This document shows, one piece after another, positions 10,531 to 22,490 of a stretch of 64,000 bases of DNA. Source of the DNA: Thereva unica (Eukaryota; Arthropoda; Insecta; Diptera; Therevidae); NCBI GenBank assembly GCA_949987705.1, contig OX465286.1, forward strand, positions 15,761,676-15,825,675, in the 5' to 3' direction. Both the position numbers and the translations under genes were made by a program. Each line of letters begins with the position of its first letter. The first letter of the stretch is position 1. The notes beneath the pieces are model-generated. The model had not been told where the DNA came from, did no database searches, and saw only the letters and a list, made by a program, of their open reading frames with translations.

Positions 10531-13065
10531 ATGTTTATAGGTTTGGAGGTTGACGAATAGACTTCTAATTATATATGTATATTAGAAGTTCCCTACCCCC
10601 TTTATCAAAAAAGGGAACAGAAAACCCATAAGGCAAAAAATCATTTTTTTTTCTAATTTTATGTCTTCACTATAATCATGTTGGGCCATAGTCCTCCCCG
10701 ACCCCCGCCCACTTGTTATCTGTTTGTGTAAACAATTCTCATAACTTTGAGATCACATTCCCAAATGTGAACGAAAAAAATATAGAAAATAAAAACGAAA
10801 GAAATCTGCCTGGGCCCAGAAAAATATTAAAATTTTCTCCTCTCTCTCTCCAGGCTTCAATTTTAAATCTTCATATATGAGCAGAGATAAGATTAGAGGG
10901 GTATGTACCATCACCTACCCCCCTTCCCCGGCCACTTTCTTGAATATTTTTTAATAATTTTTGCTCCTTTTGCTGCTGCTACTGCCACTCTCTGTGTATC
11001 TCGTTGGGGGTATTGTTATTGCTGTTGATGCTGCGGCTGTTTTTGCTTTTGAAAGCTTCTGTGTAGAGAAGGGATGCTTACAGAATATTTTAATTTCATA
11101 TTCGGTTAACCCTCTGCATACACATTCCCTATACTACGACCACCCCCGCCTCCAGCCCTCCACTCCACAATTCTACATATTCTGTACTGTGTGTAGCCAC
11201 AATCCCAATTATACCGTTGGCAGGACATTGAACGGAAAGTAAAGAATAAGGAGATGGCTCTCACAACCACAATACAAAATCAACCTTTTCGCTGTGTGGT
11301 TGAAGAAGAAGAAGAAGAAGAAGAAGGAGCGTAATGGGGTTGGAGCGAGCAATGGAGCTGATGGGGCCAGCGGGTAAAGAGTAAAATGGGAATTTATTGA
11401 GTAGCTGGATGATGCCGGGTGGCGGAAAGGGTAGGAGCGCTCTCGTAGGAAGATTATATAGTGGGTGGTGGTACGGGCTTAAAGAGTATCATTTTGCACT
11501 CGTATCTAACGATGAATGTCGAACCACCTTTCTTAACTCCGTTGACTTCTACTATAAAACACATTTTCTCTGCAAAAAAAAAAATAAATAAAAAAAAGAA
11601 GAAAGGAAAAGGCGCCACACAAGAACGTCCTTACCCTTCATAGTGTTGTCCCCTTTGCCACCTATGCACGACACATATGAATTCAGGATATGTGTACATC
11701 CTCCCTCTGCCCGTCGCCATCGGATTTCGTGCCATTGCCACCACCACCACCCACTCGGCTCGAGGATTCATCCCTGGCAAGAAGGCAGGAGCTCAAAGTA
11801 AAAGAGTGAAAAATAAAAAAGAAAAAAAAACTGAAAGAGAATTACTTATACAAAGAATTGTTAAAATAAGGGAATCAGCTTTTACGGCCATGGGGGATGG
11901 AATCTTACGGGTGTTAGAGGGATAAAAAATTGGGTGACGCTATTTTACATAAATGTGGAAAACGAAGAAGAAGATGGGGAAACATTTCTACTTGCGAGTG
12001 ATAGAGCGGCTGTGTGTGAAGGGGGGTAGTCTTCTTGGGGGGAAAAGCACATGGGGAGCAGCAGAGTGTGTGGCACGGGGGCAAGATCCGAAAAACCAAG
12101 AAGACGACGACTATGGACTATACAAGGAACAACAAGAAAATGAAAAAAAGAAATGATGAAAAAACCTTCCGTCGCCACCACCTTCGTCGGAGCATATATC
12201 TACATATGTGAATTTTTATGCGAGAATAACGAAAGCCACCCCGCAGCATACATGGTACATAAGAGATAACTATGGAAGATGCATATAGAATCTGAGCTCG
12301 CATTTTCTCCATTCTGGTGGCTACACCGGGGATGTTGTAGAAAGCGGCTAGAGCGGGGCTGGGGTGGGGGCCAGGGGGCTAAAAGATGGCTTGCGCGATT
12401 ATGGTATGGGAGACAGTTTCAATGAGACATTTCCAGGGGAGAGCCACACCAACCAGGCACTGCTTTTCTTTGGGGGGTGGTTTGCACACGTGTAAAAATA
12501 TGTGAAAGTTTTAAAAAGATATCGTAAAGTAATTTGGCTAAGGGGTGCGGATTTGAATTTCTGATAAAGGCGCTGGGTCGTCCTGTGCTGCTGCCTGCCT
12601 GCCTGCTTCGTTGCTTGCCTGCTTGCTACGTTCTCACTGCTGCTGCTACTGGGCTTACAGGTTTTAAAGGAGGCTACAGGATTGAGCGATGGCAACTGGT
12701 ATGGCTTATACTCTATATATGGAATGGGAATTGCGGGGGCGGGGAGGGGGTGAGGGGGGGGGTGTACATTTGTGGCAGGGGCTTGAAGGAAAATAGTCAG
12801 GTCCTTAGAATACATATACACGAATAAAATTATTTATTTATATCTTTTTTTTTTTCTTTTTTAAGAAAAATCACAGAAATTTTGTATTATAGATTATTAT
12901 AAAATCTTTTCCGCGCGGTTTTCAATTTTTACATAAGTACTGATAAGAGCACCAGTTGTTAAATTACAAACCCTATTTACAGCTTCAGTAAAAATATATT
13001 AGTTTATTAATTTCTTAAAAGGCATATTCGCGCCCGCAGCATCAGACATCTATAAATGCCCCCAC
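10531..13065. other. Low-complexity, apparently non-mobile region
   Basis: No transposon protein and no repeat shared with the rest of the window was found. It contains a hairpin at 10561-10589 (arms ACTTCTAAT and ATTAGAAGT), a GAA microsatellite at about 11305-11331, A-rich runs at 11574-11605, and CTGCCTGC-type tandem words at about 12588-12640. Several frames of 60-140 codons exist, but their composition (poly-Lys, poly-Pro, poly-Ser) follows the simple repeats. It may be host intergenic or intronic DNA. Confidence 0.4.
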
Positions 13066-13165
13066 AAGCGCGGTCCCCCAACTAAGTACTAAACAAGTTT
13101 AATGCTGCTTGACCTACGCAATCGAACGAGAACCGGTATAGTGAGTATGCTAATGCCACCCTTTA
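13066..13165. repeat. Dispersed repeat, central-block fragment
   Basis: Shares GCGGTCCCCCAACT, TGACCTACGCAATCGAACGA and GAGTATGCTAA with 37510-37593, and more weakly with 58010-58105. It is the central block of the dispersed repeat whose outer blocks are at 2190-2790 and 57690-58735. Confidence 0.65.
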
Positions 13166-13469
13166 TGTGTTCAGCGGGATAGCTGCCCATTTTCTTCGTC
13201 CTAAATAATTTTTTAAAGCCCCAATTTTGCTTCCTTCGGTCTAGAAAAGGGTGAGCATACCGTGATTCGTTGAGACTATTCCGTGCATTTTTTTATTGAT
13301 ACATGCCTGTAGCGGGCTGCATTTGAAAAATTAGAATTTTTACTTTCATGCGAGTCTTGAGGTTTTCAAATTATAAACCCTATTTCCAATATGGGCAAAT
13401 TGGAACCCTCACCTCCACGTGGTGTCCGCTGAATGAACAACCAACGACGGGAGTAGCGAGTGTGGATCG

Positions 13470-14640
13470 CTATAATCCATGTCTACCAACGAAGGACTAG
13501 CAATTCTCCCTGGCAATATCAATTTCTATGAACCCGACAGCAGAGTATCGAACCGGACGGATAACTCAACGACGAACTGGCAAACGAAAAAGGACAATGA
13601 TTTCGCTGCTGGAGCTAACATGATAGTGGCCAGCACGAAATTCCAACAAAGAAGAATACACAGAGTAACCTGGAAATATCCTAATGAGAAGAAAATAAAA
13701 TACCGCGGCTCTCAAAGAAGAGCAACTTAGGGAAAAATATGCAGCAGAGCTAAATAGAAGGTTCGATGCATCGGATAACGAGGCTGCAAGTATCAATACC
13801 AATATTAACGAGGAATGGGCTAAACTAAGGACCATAATAAAGGAAGCTGCAGCAACCAAGCTAGGTTATGAAATACGAGCAAGACGTCAAGACTGGTTAG
13901 ATGAAGAGTGCGTTAGAGCAACGGAAGATAAGATTGAAGAATATATGCTAGTATACAGCAAAGATACAGAACTAGAAATTCCGCAGCGAAACAATACGAA
14001 AAAACAACGACACAAACAACCTTTCCTATTCTCCTCTATTCTTCAAACCAAGCTTACTATTAGACATCGCACCATGAACTGAACGACATGACGGACTGGT
14101 AGTATAAGGGGTTACACCTAAGCTTGGTTTTTTCATAAAAAAAAAAAAAAGACGAATTGAAAAACGTATGCACAAAAGAAAGAAAAAGACGTGGCTGGAG
14201 GAACAAATGGCAGAGATAAACGAGCTCGGGAATAATAATGAAGTCAGAAAGCTATATGAGCTATGCTACTTTACGTGAACGAGCAACGTAAAGAGTTTAA
14301 ACCCAGAGTATCGATGTGTAAGGATAAAAACGGTAATATCCTGAGTCAAAAACAAGAAGTCTTAGAAAGATAGGGGGAATATTGTAATGAGCTACTGAAT
14401 AGAGACGACGAAAATGAGAGTGAAAGTGATGTGATAGTGATACTGGTGTTGCTAATGAAAGTGAGGTGCCAACAATGGACGACGTACAAGAAGCTATGAC
14501 GAACCTTAAAAATATTAAAGCCCCGGGTAAAGAAAGCATAGCAATTGAGATGTAGGAATATGGGGGTCAAGAATTAAGCTTATAGAATCGATCTGGGGTA
14601 GAACCGACGGGATCCATTTTTAACAAGTCAGACAATGACT
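13470..14640 (+). mobile_element. RTE-like LINE fragment (endonuclease and RT leader)
   Basis: Translated islands include STKFQQRRIHRVTWKYP (endonuclease end, about 13628-13680), LRTIIKEAAATKLGYE and RRQDWLDEECVRATEDK (13820-13940), MHKRKKKTWLEEQMAEI (14169-14220) and a stretch reading as the linker before RT (14260-14570) with many stops. The order and words such as DWLDEEC are typical of RTE/CR1-type pol proteins. It is interrupted by a LINE-A 3' end at 14013-14152. The RT core is absent. Confidence 0.6.
14013..14152 (+). mobile_element. LINE-A, 5'-truncated copy (last about 130 bp plus poly-A)
   Basis: CTTTCCTATTCTCCTCTATT, AAACCAAGCTTACTA, GAACGACATGACGGACTGGT, ACACCTAAGCTTGG and CATAAAAAAAAAAAAAA match the reverse complement of 19071-19190, the 3' end of the large LINE-A copy. 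It sits inside the RTE-like fragment and shows the family amplifying by target-primed reverse transcription with strong 5' truncation. Confidence 0.85.
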
Positions 14641-14649
14641 TACGCTGAA

Positions 14650-16130
14650 GAAATCTACCCTTCGAAATGCTTTTGTGCACACTACTCACTGTCTTGGCTT
14701 AGATGATCCTAATGTTCTCCCAACCTATTTCAATTGTAGTACTCGACGTGCTTCTCAAAATTATGATATCAGCTCTATAACCTTTCAAAACCTAATCTCT
14801 AACCCCAGTTACCTAGACCACGAAATTTTATACGTTTCTCATCACTTTAGTGTTAGGGAAGAATATTCCCCGGATATTCTCAGTTATCGTGATTTTTCCA
14901 GTATTGACCGAGATTGACTCGTCCTCGTCTGTCTTAGGCTAACAACTTTACTACGACTGACGTCGATGACAAGATCGCTGCATTTGACAGTATGTTCCGT
15001 GATCTGTTTGATGAGTGGGTACTTTTGCGAAGTATGACATTATCAGCAAGGCCTAAGCCTTGGTTTACTGCGGAATTTGAATCGCTGATTGTTGGAAGAA
15101 AGTCTCTTTTCCACTGGGCACAAAAATTCAACAGTGATACTGCTAGAAGAACTTACAAGCGTGTAAGGAACATAGTTGTAGCTAAAGTTAAGGAAGCAAA
15201 GAGGAATTTTTACGCTCGTAAGCTTGATCCTTCTTTGTCATTGAAAACTATATGGAATAACTTGCGCCAATTGGGTATTCATTCTAAAAAAGAAGTCCCC
15301 GCCCTCAACCTCTGGCCTGAAACTCGAAACCAACATTTCTTATCTTACCACCCGATCAAAACCCTCTTCACTACCTCATCTGATGGCTTCAGCTTTCGCT
15401 GTGTGAGCTACCTCGAAGTGCTTACTGCCCTAAATTCTGTTAAATTTAAAGCGACTGGTAGTGATAACATCCCGCCCGCCGGTTTCTAAATATGCTCATT
15501 CCATGTCTATTGCTCATCTTAACTCATATTGTCAACTCCTGCCTCACAGCATTTAGGTTTCCATCGTCTTGGAAGTTGGCTGTAATTATGCCAATACCCA
15601 AATGCCCATCTTCTACTTGTCCTTCTGATTTTTGGCCTCAGTATTCTTCCATTTCTGGCTAAGGTTCTTGAAAAGCTTCACCACGTTTGCTCCCTATTGC
15701 TGCGTGACTTCTCTAAAGCCTTTGATAACGTCAATCACTCTCTGCTTTGCAGAAACTCCCCTCTCGTGTCCATTTTTCTCCTTCTGTTGCCAAACTCTTG
15801 CGAAGCTTTTTAATCAACCGCTCTCAGTAAGTTATACTTGGTGGTTGTAGTTCCCCGATAGCTCTTAGCGACACTTCGTGCTGGCGTACCTCAAGGTTCC
15901 ATTCTGGGTCCTCTTATTCAGCATTTTTATTAACGATCTTCCTTCGGTAATAAAATATTCTGAGATTCATATGTACGCTGATGATGTGCAGCATTATATC
16001 TCCCAATGATCAAATTCAAAGTTGTGTGGAGGAGCTTGCTGCTGGCCTGGTCAACCTCAAACTTACTTCAACTCAATCCTTCGAAATCTTTCGAACCATC
16101 TTTTTCTTTATCCTTCTCCTTTATCGCTTT
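14650..16130 (+). mobile_element. Jockey/CR1-type LINE remnant
   Basis: Plus-strand islands: the endonuclease C-terminus at 14675-14930 (LDDPNVLPTYFN, DHEILYVSHHFS); the linker at 14992-15480 (RPKPWFTAEFESLIVGRKS, TYKRVRNIVVAKVKEAKRNF, KATGSDNIPP); and a shredded RT with AFRFPSSWKLAVIMPIPK (about 15550-15600) and IHMYADDVQHYIS at 15965-16003, holding the YADD catalytic motif. Frameshifts separate every block and the 3' end is not identifiable. Confidence 0.75.
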
Positions 16131-16509
16131 AAATTAGGTCCTTTTAGTCAGGGTTGAGAAGGGGGCCAAAATCATACCGTCACCTCCTCGCTGGTGCCTC
16201 CTGGATAACCAACCGATGATGGACGTAGCTAGTGCCCGGGGGTATAGCTGGGCCACCCTATTCGATGGGGTATAATTCACGGATTTGTTCCTCCTGGTAT
16301 AGTCCAGTTTCTTTGCGAAAAATACCGCACGCGATTTTCTTTAACCAAATGATTTTATATGCGGTATTTTTCGCATTACGAAGGCGTCTTTCATCTTGAC
16401 TGCACCGCCCAATACCGCTGAAAAGCTTTTAGACCCCACGTTCTGGCCTCCTGGTGCCCTTTCAAAGTGTTTTGTCCCCCGCACGCGCGAGGAGCGCACT
16501 CAAAAACTT

Positions 16510-16969
16510 GGGGGGCCTCGATAGCCTAGGGAGTAAGGCGTCTGGCTACTATCCCAGAGGTCCCGGGTTCGATTCCCGGCTAGCCTCACGGTCCTTCGCC
16601 TTTTCCACTTTCACACTTACATAACTTTCCTTCTTTCTTCATCCCTCTTTACATTTCTGATTCCTCCTGCCATAGCTTTCCTTAGCCATTCCCCGCTCCG
16701 CCAAAGAGCATATTATCGGTTGGTTGATGAGATTCAACTAGTTTCAGGAGGCATAACACTCCAGCGAGTTGTTTCTCGATGCCCCGATGTCAAAGTCGCG
16801 ATAGTAATGGTTGGAAGTAGGTGGACTAAAAATATCGCGGGTAGGTTGTGGCAGTTCCTTCCTTCCCCGACTAGAGCTGCTGTTCGACATTGCACTCTAT
16901 ACGAAGAAAATAGATTGTCGACAGTATAAAGGGCTTTTCCTGAGACTCTAGTCTTTCACATAAAAAAAA
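16510..16969 (+). mobile_element. tRNA-derived SINE, copy 1 (full length)
   Basis: The head is tRNA-like: an acceptor-type GGGGGCC start, TAGCCTAGGGAGT as an A-box, GGTTCGATTCC as a perfect B-box, and a T-arm CCCGGGTTCGATTCCCGG. The body is unrelated to tRNA and the tail is TCACATA plus poly-A. AAAAACTT flanks both sides (16502-16509 and overlapping the poly-A at 16970-16977), a good target duplication. It was probably transcribed by RNA polymerase III from the internal boxes. It lies at the ORF1/endonuclease boundary of LINE-B. Confidence 0.9.
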
Positions 16970-16977
16970 AAAAAACT

Positions 16978-17760
16978 TAAGACGCTTTCCCTCTATTATC
17001 AAAACGTGAGGGGAATCAGATCCAAAACCCAAGATGTGTTTCTGTCGACTTCGGCCAGCGATTTCGATATATCGCTTTTACAGAAACATGGTTACATAGT
17101 GGAATTCTGAATGCCGAGCTTTTCGATACCTCCTTCCAAGTTTTTCGGAGGGATAGATATATTGACTCGGAGGCTCGTGGAGGTGGTGTACTGCTTGCAT
17201 GTAGTAACCTTCTCAACTGTTGCTTAGTAACGCTTCCTGAATTTTCCAACACTTTAGACATTGAGGTCCTCGCTCTCAAAGTCTCCCTTGTTCATAACAA
17301 CTTATTTTTAATTTGCTGTTACATCCCACCAGATATGTTCAGCACTCTTGACGATAGAGGTCAAAACCTCTATGATATTCTAATCTCTTGCATAAATAAT
17401 ATCCAAGATATGATGGATTCCAAAGATGAACTCCTACTTGTAGGTGATTTTAACTTACCCAATGTTAAATGGGTATCTTGCGATGATGACGATAACTACC
17501 TTTCTGGAAACAACCTTAACTCTAGGGAATCCAGCTTTCTGAATTCCTTATTTTCCTGCGGCTTGTGCCAAATGAGCGGTGTGAATAATATTTTAGGAAG
17601 GCGGTTAGATCTTGTATTCTTTTCCGACTCAGACAACATGAATGTTGAGCCTAGCTCAATTGTCTTGTCGCCTGTCGATAATTATCACCCTCCTCTCCTA
17701 CTGAGATATTGTTCTGTCTTTAACAATAAGCCAATCCCAGGAGTCAACCTTTACCTTTAA
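16978..17760 (+). pseudogene. LINE-B endonuclease domain
   Basis: The frame starts LSLYYQNVRGIRSKT, the classic start of an APE-like endonuclease, and continues to DELLLVGDFNLPNVKW at about 17423-17470 (GDFN catalytic region), LDLVFFSD and SPVDNYHPPLL (SDH-like position changed to VDNYH). It would nick target DNA for LINE insertion. A frame break near 17090 (IAFTETW region) separates the start from the longer frame at 17335-17760. In known families the final histidine region reads SDHxP; here the D and H are displaced, suggesting decay or divergence. Confidence 0.75.
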
Positions 17761-17821
17761 CTTTAAAAAAGCCAACCTTGAGGAACTGTCATCCAAGCTC
17801 ACTTCGGTCGATTTCAATTGG

Positions 17822-20800
17822 TTGCTCTCACCTAATGAGTTGGATGTCGATGTAGCAAGATTTTACTCTGTCCTGTATGAAACTTTCGTATCCTGTGTAC
17901 CTATCGAGCCGTTAAAGTCGTCCAGATCATCCCCACCGTGGTACAACAACGAGTTGAGACGTAACAAAAACCTGAAGAATAAACTCTGGAAAACCTACCT
18001 GAAGAAGAAAGGCACTGCGAGTTTCGATACATTTCTCAATTGCTATGACCAATTTCATGCTCTCTCCGAAGCCCTCTATAAGGAGTACCTCAGAAACATG
18101 GAAGGTAAAATGTACGGTGATCCCAGAGCATTCTTTCAATTTATCAACACAAAGAAAAAAGTTGATAATTACCCTTACACCATGCAATACGAGAACTCCC
18201 TTAGTTCTAATTCAGCCGAAATTTGTGACAATTTTGCATCGTTCTTCCTGAAATCTTTCTCGTCCCCTGTATTCCAACCATATGAAGACAATGTTCGACA
18301 TACCAATGCAATCCAAACGGCTCAAAACTTTTCCATGTCTATAACCAGGGATGATATCTCGAAACATATAAATGAACTTCCACAAGATTTTTCGTCCGGC
18401 CCTGATGGAGTCTGAGTCTGGAGTCTGGAGTCCAGCTGTTCTAAAATCCCGTGCAGAGGCCCTAGTGTCTCCTCTACTATGTTTATTTCAAAAATCCCTA
18501 AATAAAGGGCGCTTCCCAACCCTATGGAAGAACTCTTTTATAATACCTGTCCATAAAAACGGCTGTAAGAACGAAATCTCTAATTACAGGCCAATTGCGA
18601 AGTTATCGTCTATACCAAAACTCTTCGAATATATTGTTTATTCTGCTATCGCCCCTATCTGCAAGAGACTTATCTCAACAAACCAACATGGATTTCTTGC
18701 AGCTCGTTCCACTACTACTAATTTACTAGAGTTCTCTTCACACACAGTTCAAGGCTTTGTCACTGGTTGCCAAACTGACTGTGTTTATACAGACTTCAGT
18801 AAGGCTTTCGACAAGCTCTCTCACTCTATTATAGTTCTTAAACTAAATTAGGCTTTCCGCATTCCCTTGTAGTATGGTTCCAGTCGTACCTAGCCGGCAG
18901 AACCTACCAGGTTCTATTCCGCGGAGTCAAATCTAAAAACATCGAAGCGTCCTCTGGTGTCCCGCAAGGCAGTCATCTTGGCCCTATTCTTTTTGTTTTG
19001 TCAATTGACGATATTGTTACCCTGTTAAGGCACTGTAAAATCCTTATTTATGCTGATGACATTTTTTTTTATATGAAAACACCAAGCTTAGGTGTAACCC
19101 TTTGTACTACCAGTCCGTCATGTCGTTCAGTTCATGGTGCAATGTCTAGTAGTAAGCTTGGTTTGAAGAATAGAGGAGAATAGGAAAGGTTAGAGGGGGT
19201 CTGGAGGGTGTAGAGGAAAATGACGATGAACCTCACGTTTGAACTCTAAGGCGTTGTACGAGTTCGGAAATACTGACTGCGGGAGATTATTCCACAGTCG
19301 AGTTGTTCTATTCATAAACGAACTTCTAAACCGTATTGTGCGTGAACGGGGGGGCTGTAGGGTATGAGGGTGAGCCGAGCGGGCTAGTCTTGTGTTGCGG
19401 GAAAAGTATTTCCGTGCAGGCAGGAGGTCCTGAATTTCAGTGGAACAGTCGCCATGGTAGTAGCGATAAAGTATGGAGAGGGCTGCTACATTCCTACGGT
19501 GGCTTAAGGTGTCTATGGAGGCGCGAAAGGGGCCATCACCAATGAGTTTGAGGGCATGATTTTGCACCTTGTCGAGACAAGCCAAGGTGGTTTTTGGGGC
19601 GCCTGCCCAGATATACGAGTTGTATTCGAGACGCGGCCGAATGTAGGATTTGTATATTGTAGCCAATGCGGCTGGCTGGAGGAGGAACTTGCATCTCTTG
19701 AGAAATTGGCATTGGGAGGCTTGTTTGGCGATTTGGAATATGTGATCATTCCATCGCAGATGCTCCGTTAAAGTTACCCCTAGGATGTTGAGAGTTGAGT
19801 CAGCCGTTAGATTCTCTTTATCCACTGAGATAGGAGGAAGGTCGGTACAATTTTTGTTGGAGATCAGACAGTACTTCCTTTTTGTGGCATTGAATTCGAC
19901 GCGGTTCATTTCGCCCCAATGAAGAATCGATTCGATATCCCGGTTGATCGAAGTGCACATCATCTGATGGTGGTAAAGACAAGGTCTTGCACGTGCATGG
20001 TCTTATATTGTCGAAGGAGTAAGAGAAATTCAGAGTACCGTCATCAGCGAAGCAGTGAAGTGGGTTGGAGGGGATTGAGAGCAGATCATTAATGAAGACT
20101 AGAAAAAGTGCGGGTGAGAGAATTGACCCCTGGGGAACTCCGCCCGAAATGACACGTGGGTTATATCCGACGCCGTCCAATACTACCTTGATTGAACGGC
20201 CTGAAAGAAAGCTCTTAATCCAGTTCCTTAGAACTAAGTGTATACCAATAGCTTGCAGTTTATTCAACAGAGCTGGGTGCCATACTCTGTCAAAAGCCTT
20301 TGATATATGTATCTAGAGCAACCAGACCAGACTCGCCAAAGCTGTAAATGCTTTGGTTGATACGCTCAGTTAAACACACAAGCAGATCGCAAGTAGACCG
20401 TTTAGGTCTGAAGCCGTATTGCCTGTCGTGTATAATTTGGTTGGATTCTAGATATTTCATCAGCCTTTTATTGATTATTGTCTCCATGATTTTGGAGAGA
20501 ACAGAAGTAATTGCTATTGGGCGGTAGTTTAGGGGGTCGCTGGCTTCACCTTTTTTTTGGGATTGGCTGAACATGAGCTAGTTTCCAAGAGTCGGGATAC
20601 ACTCCGGAGAAGTAAGACAGGGCAAAAAGTTTGCGCAGGGGTTTAGCCAAAGGTGAGGCACATTTTTTAAGAACCATAGGGGGGATTTTGTCGGGGCCAG
20701 TGGATTTATTGACGTCGAGTTCCTAAACACCTCGCGAGTCCTGAAGTGAACTCCGTCCATTGAGTGGGTGGTATTCTCGAGAGTGGGGGGTGAAATAGCA

Positions 20801-22337
20801 GCATCGGGTAGAGAAGAATTTGCGGCGAACAGAGAAGCTAATAGGTCGGCCTTGGGTTTGCTTTCTGTTATCACTTCCTTGTTGTGAATAAAAGGAGGTG
20901 TTGAGGAGGAAGTAAAATTCTTCTTGATGGCAGTTACCAAGGACCAGAAGTTTTTGCTGCCTGTAATGGAGTTAAGAATCTTACTTCTCAATCTATCATC
21001 AAATGATGATTTGACTTTCCTGATGATGGAATAACAGGAGTTTCCCAATTTGATGTACTCACGACGAAGTGAGTCATTAGGCGAACGTCTGTATGCTCTA
21101 AATGCGGCTTCTTTAGCATTGATTGCGTTCATACATTCCCCATTGAATCATTTGTTCGGCCTAGGCTTCACAGATTTGGTAGAGTGAGGGATGAACAAGC
21201 GCATACCCGCTCGAATAATTTTGGTGACACAGAGGGCCGCATAGTTCGCATTGGCATTACGGAAACACAAATCCCAGTCAGTGGCCTGGAAGAAGCGAAT
21301 AAGACCCAACCAGTTGGCTTTCCCATAGTGCCACACAGTTCTTTTAGGAGCTGTGGTGGTTGTGGTCGAGGATGGATATGGGCTCCTTGACCTGGGATAT
21401 CAGGGACTCTCGTGGGACATTTAACAATTTGGTGCAAGTTGTTGAGGCTCGCAAAGAGCTCGGCGTCTTTGCCAGGAACACTGGTGCCATTTGAGTAATT
21501 TAGCCAATGTACATTGTGAACGTTGAAATGACATGAAACTGTACCGCCACATAAGGAGTATAGAGGATTGCAAACTTCTGCAAGAAGACCTAAACACCGT
21601 CTATTCTTGGTGTTCCAACAACAACCTGGACCTTAATATTAGTAAATGCGAGATCATGACTTTTAATAGGAAACGTGGTGTTATGATTTATGACTATACT
21701 TTTTTCGACAACAAGGACTCCCGCGCTAACTCTGTAATCGATCTAGGGGTTAGGTTAGAAAGTAAATTGGATTTCTGCACCCACATCAGTTATATCTCCT
21801 CCAAGGGCAATTCAGTCCTGGGATTTATAAAAATATGGTCAACGGAATTCAACAACCCCCTCATCACTGTACGTATCTTTGGTTAGACCTTTGCTTGAAT
21901 ACGCCTCCCAGGTATGGTCTCCTTACTACTCCTCCCATGTTGGTAGAATCGAATCGGTTCAAAGGAAGTTTGTCCGGTTTGCACTCAGCCATCTCCCATG
22001 GGATGACCCACTTATTCTTCCGCCTTATGAGAGCAGACTTAAATTACTTAGCTTAAGCTCTCTCCATAAGCGTCGCGAGGTCGCTGAGGTTATATTCGTT
22101 CATCGACTGATGAATGATAAGGTGGACTCTGGTTTCTTAAGAAGCCGCACGTCTTTTAGAGTGAATAACTACAACCTGAGAGGTGATCCTCTCCTGCACA
22201 TTTATTCCTCTAATACTAATTATGGCATGTTCGAACCCGTTAACCGCATGCTCATAAATACTAACAAATATAGGAGTGTGTTTAGCCTGCTAAGTAGTGA
22301 AGCTATCCTTAAAAGGACGCTTCTCAATTTGGCGTGA
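17822..22337 (+). pseudogene. LINE-B reverse transcriptase, split by LINE-A
   Basis: Linker (SSPPWYNNELRRNKNLKNKL, 17928-17985), RT fingers (NYRPIAKLSSIPKLFEYIVY at about 18583-18640, TDFSKAFDKLSHS at 18789-18830), GVPQGSHLGPILFVLSIDD (18955-19010) and the catalytic YADD at 19049-19060. After the inserted LINE-A the frame resumes at 21535 (KLYRHIRSIEDCKLLQEDL), followed by the thumb and tail (VIDLGVRLESKLDF, RPLLEYASQVWSPYY, VQRKFVRFALSHLPW), ending at the stop near 22337. At least three frameshifts besides the insertion make it non-functional. Confidence 0.85.
19063..21527 (-). mobile_element. LINE-A, largest copy (2465 bp), inserted in the LINE-B RT
   Basis: Minus-strand order: endonuclease (FNVHNVHWLNYSNGTSVPGK from the 5' junction, then QIVKCPTRVPDIPGQ, WDLCFRNANANYAALCV), linker (21132-20578: AFRAYRRSPNDSLRREYIK, GSKNFWSLVTAIKKNF), RT (20574-19818: LNYRPIAITSVLSKIMETI, QYGFRPKRSTCDLLVCLTE, GGVPQGSILSPALFLVFIND, catalytic FADD in HCFADDGTL), thumb and tail (19963-19190: RVEFNATKRKYCLIS, IYKSYIRPRLEYNSYIWAG), then a 120-bp 3' UTR and poly-A. 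ATGACAT at 19056-19062 and 21528-21534 is the target duplication. It is 5'-truncated within the endonuclease and has frameshifts near 19963, 20290 and 20574. Confidence 0.92.
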
Positions 22338-22490
22338 CTTCCTGCCCCATTCCCTTTTTGTTTTTGCATGCTTCTCTGTTGGATGTTTTGTGATCTTATA
22401 TGTTATCTCATATTTTATGTTTGCATGCTCAGCTGAGCCACGACAGCAGTGGTAAGTGAGCTAGAAGGGTAAACTCTATTATTATTAAAG

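Larger units (their letters stand above)
16330..22490 (+). mobile_element. LINE-B: Jockey/CR1-type LINE hosting a SINE and LINE-A
   Basis: Spans the end of an ORF1-like frame (about 16375-16505, LLDPTFWPPGALSKCF), endonuclease, RT and a 3' tail ending in ATTATTATTAAAG near 22480. Two insertions interrupt it: a SINE at 16510-16969 and LINE-A at 19063-21527. Both are flanked by target duplications, and removing them reconnects the reading frame (KL then KTLSLYYQNVRG; YADD then MKLYRHI). The element also carries frame breaks near 17100, 17760, 18410 and 18850, so it is a pseudogene. Confidence 0.88.

Noticed and set aside
12399..12821. 140-codon minus-strand open frame
   Set aside because: Composition is driven by CTGC/GGGG low-complexity sequence; no family motif, and the complementary strand is equally open.
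16511..16590. tRNA gene
   Set aside because: A- and B-box and T-arm are present, but the acceptor stem pairs poorly, the anticodon loop is irregular, and the same head recurs at 24925 followed by an identical non-tRNA body and poly-A. It is a SINE head.
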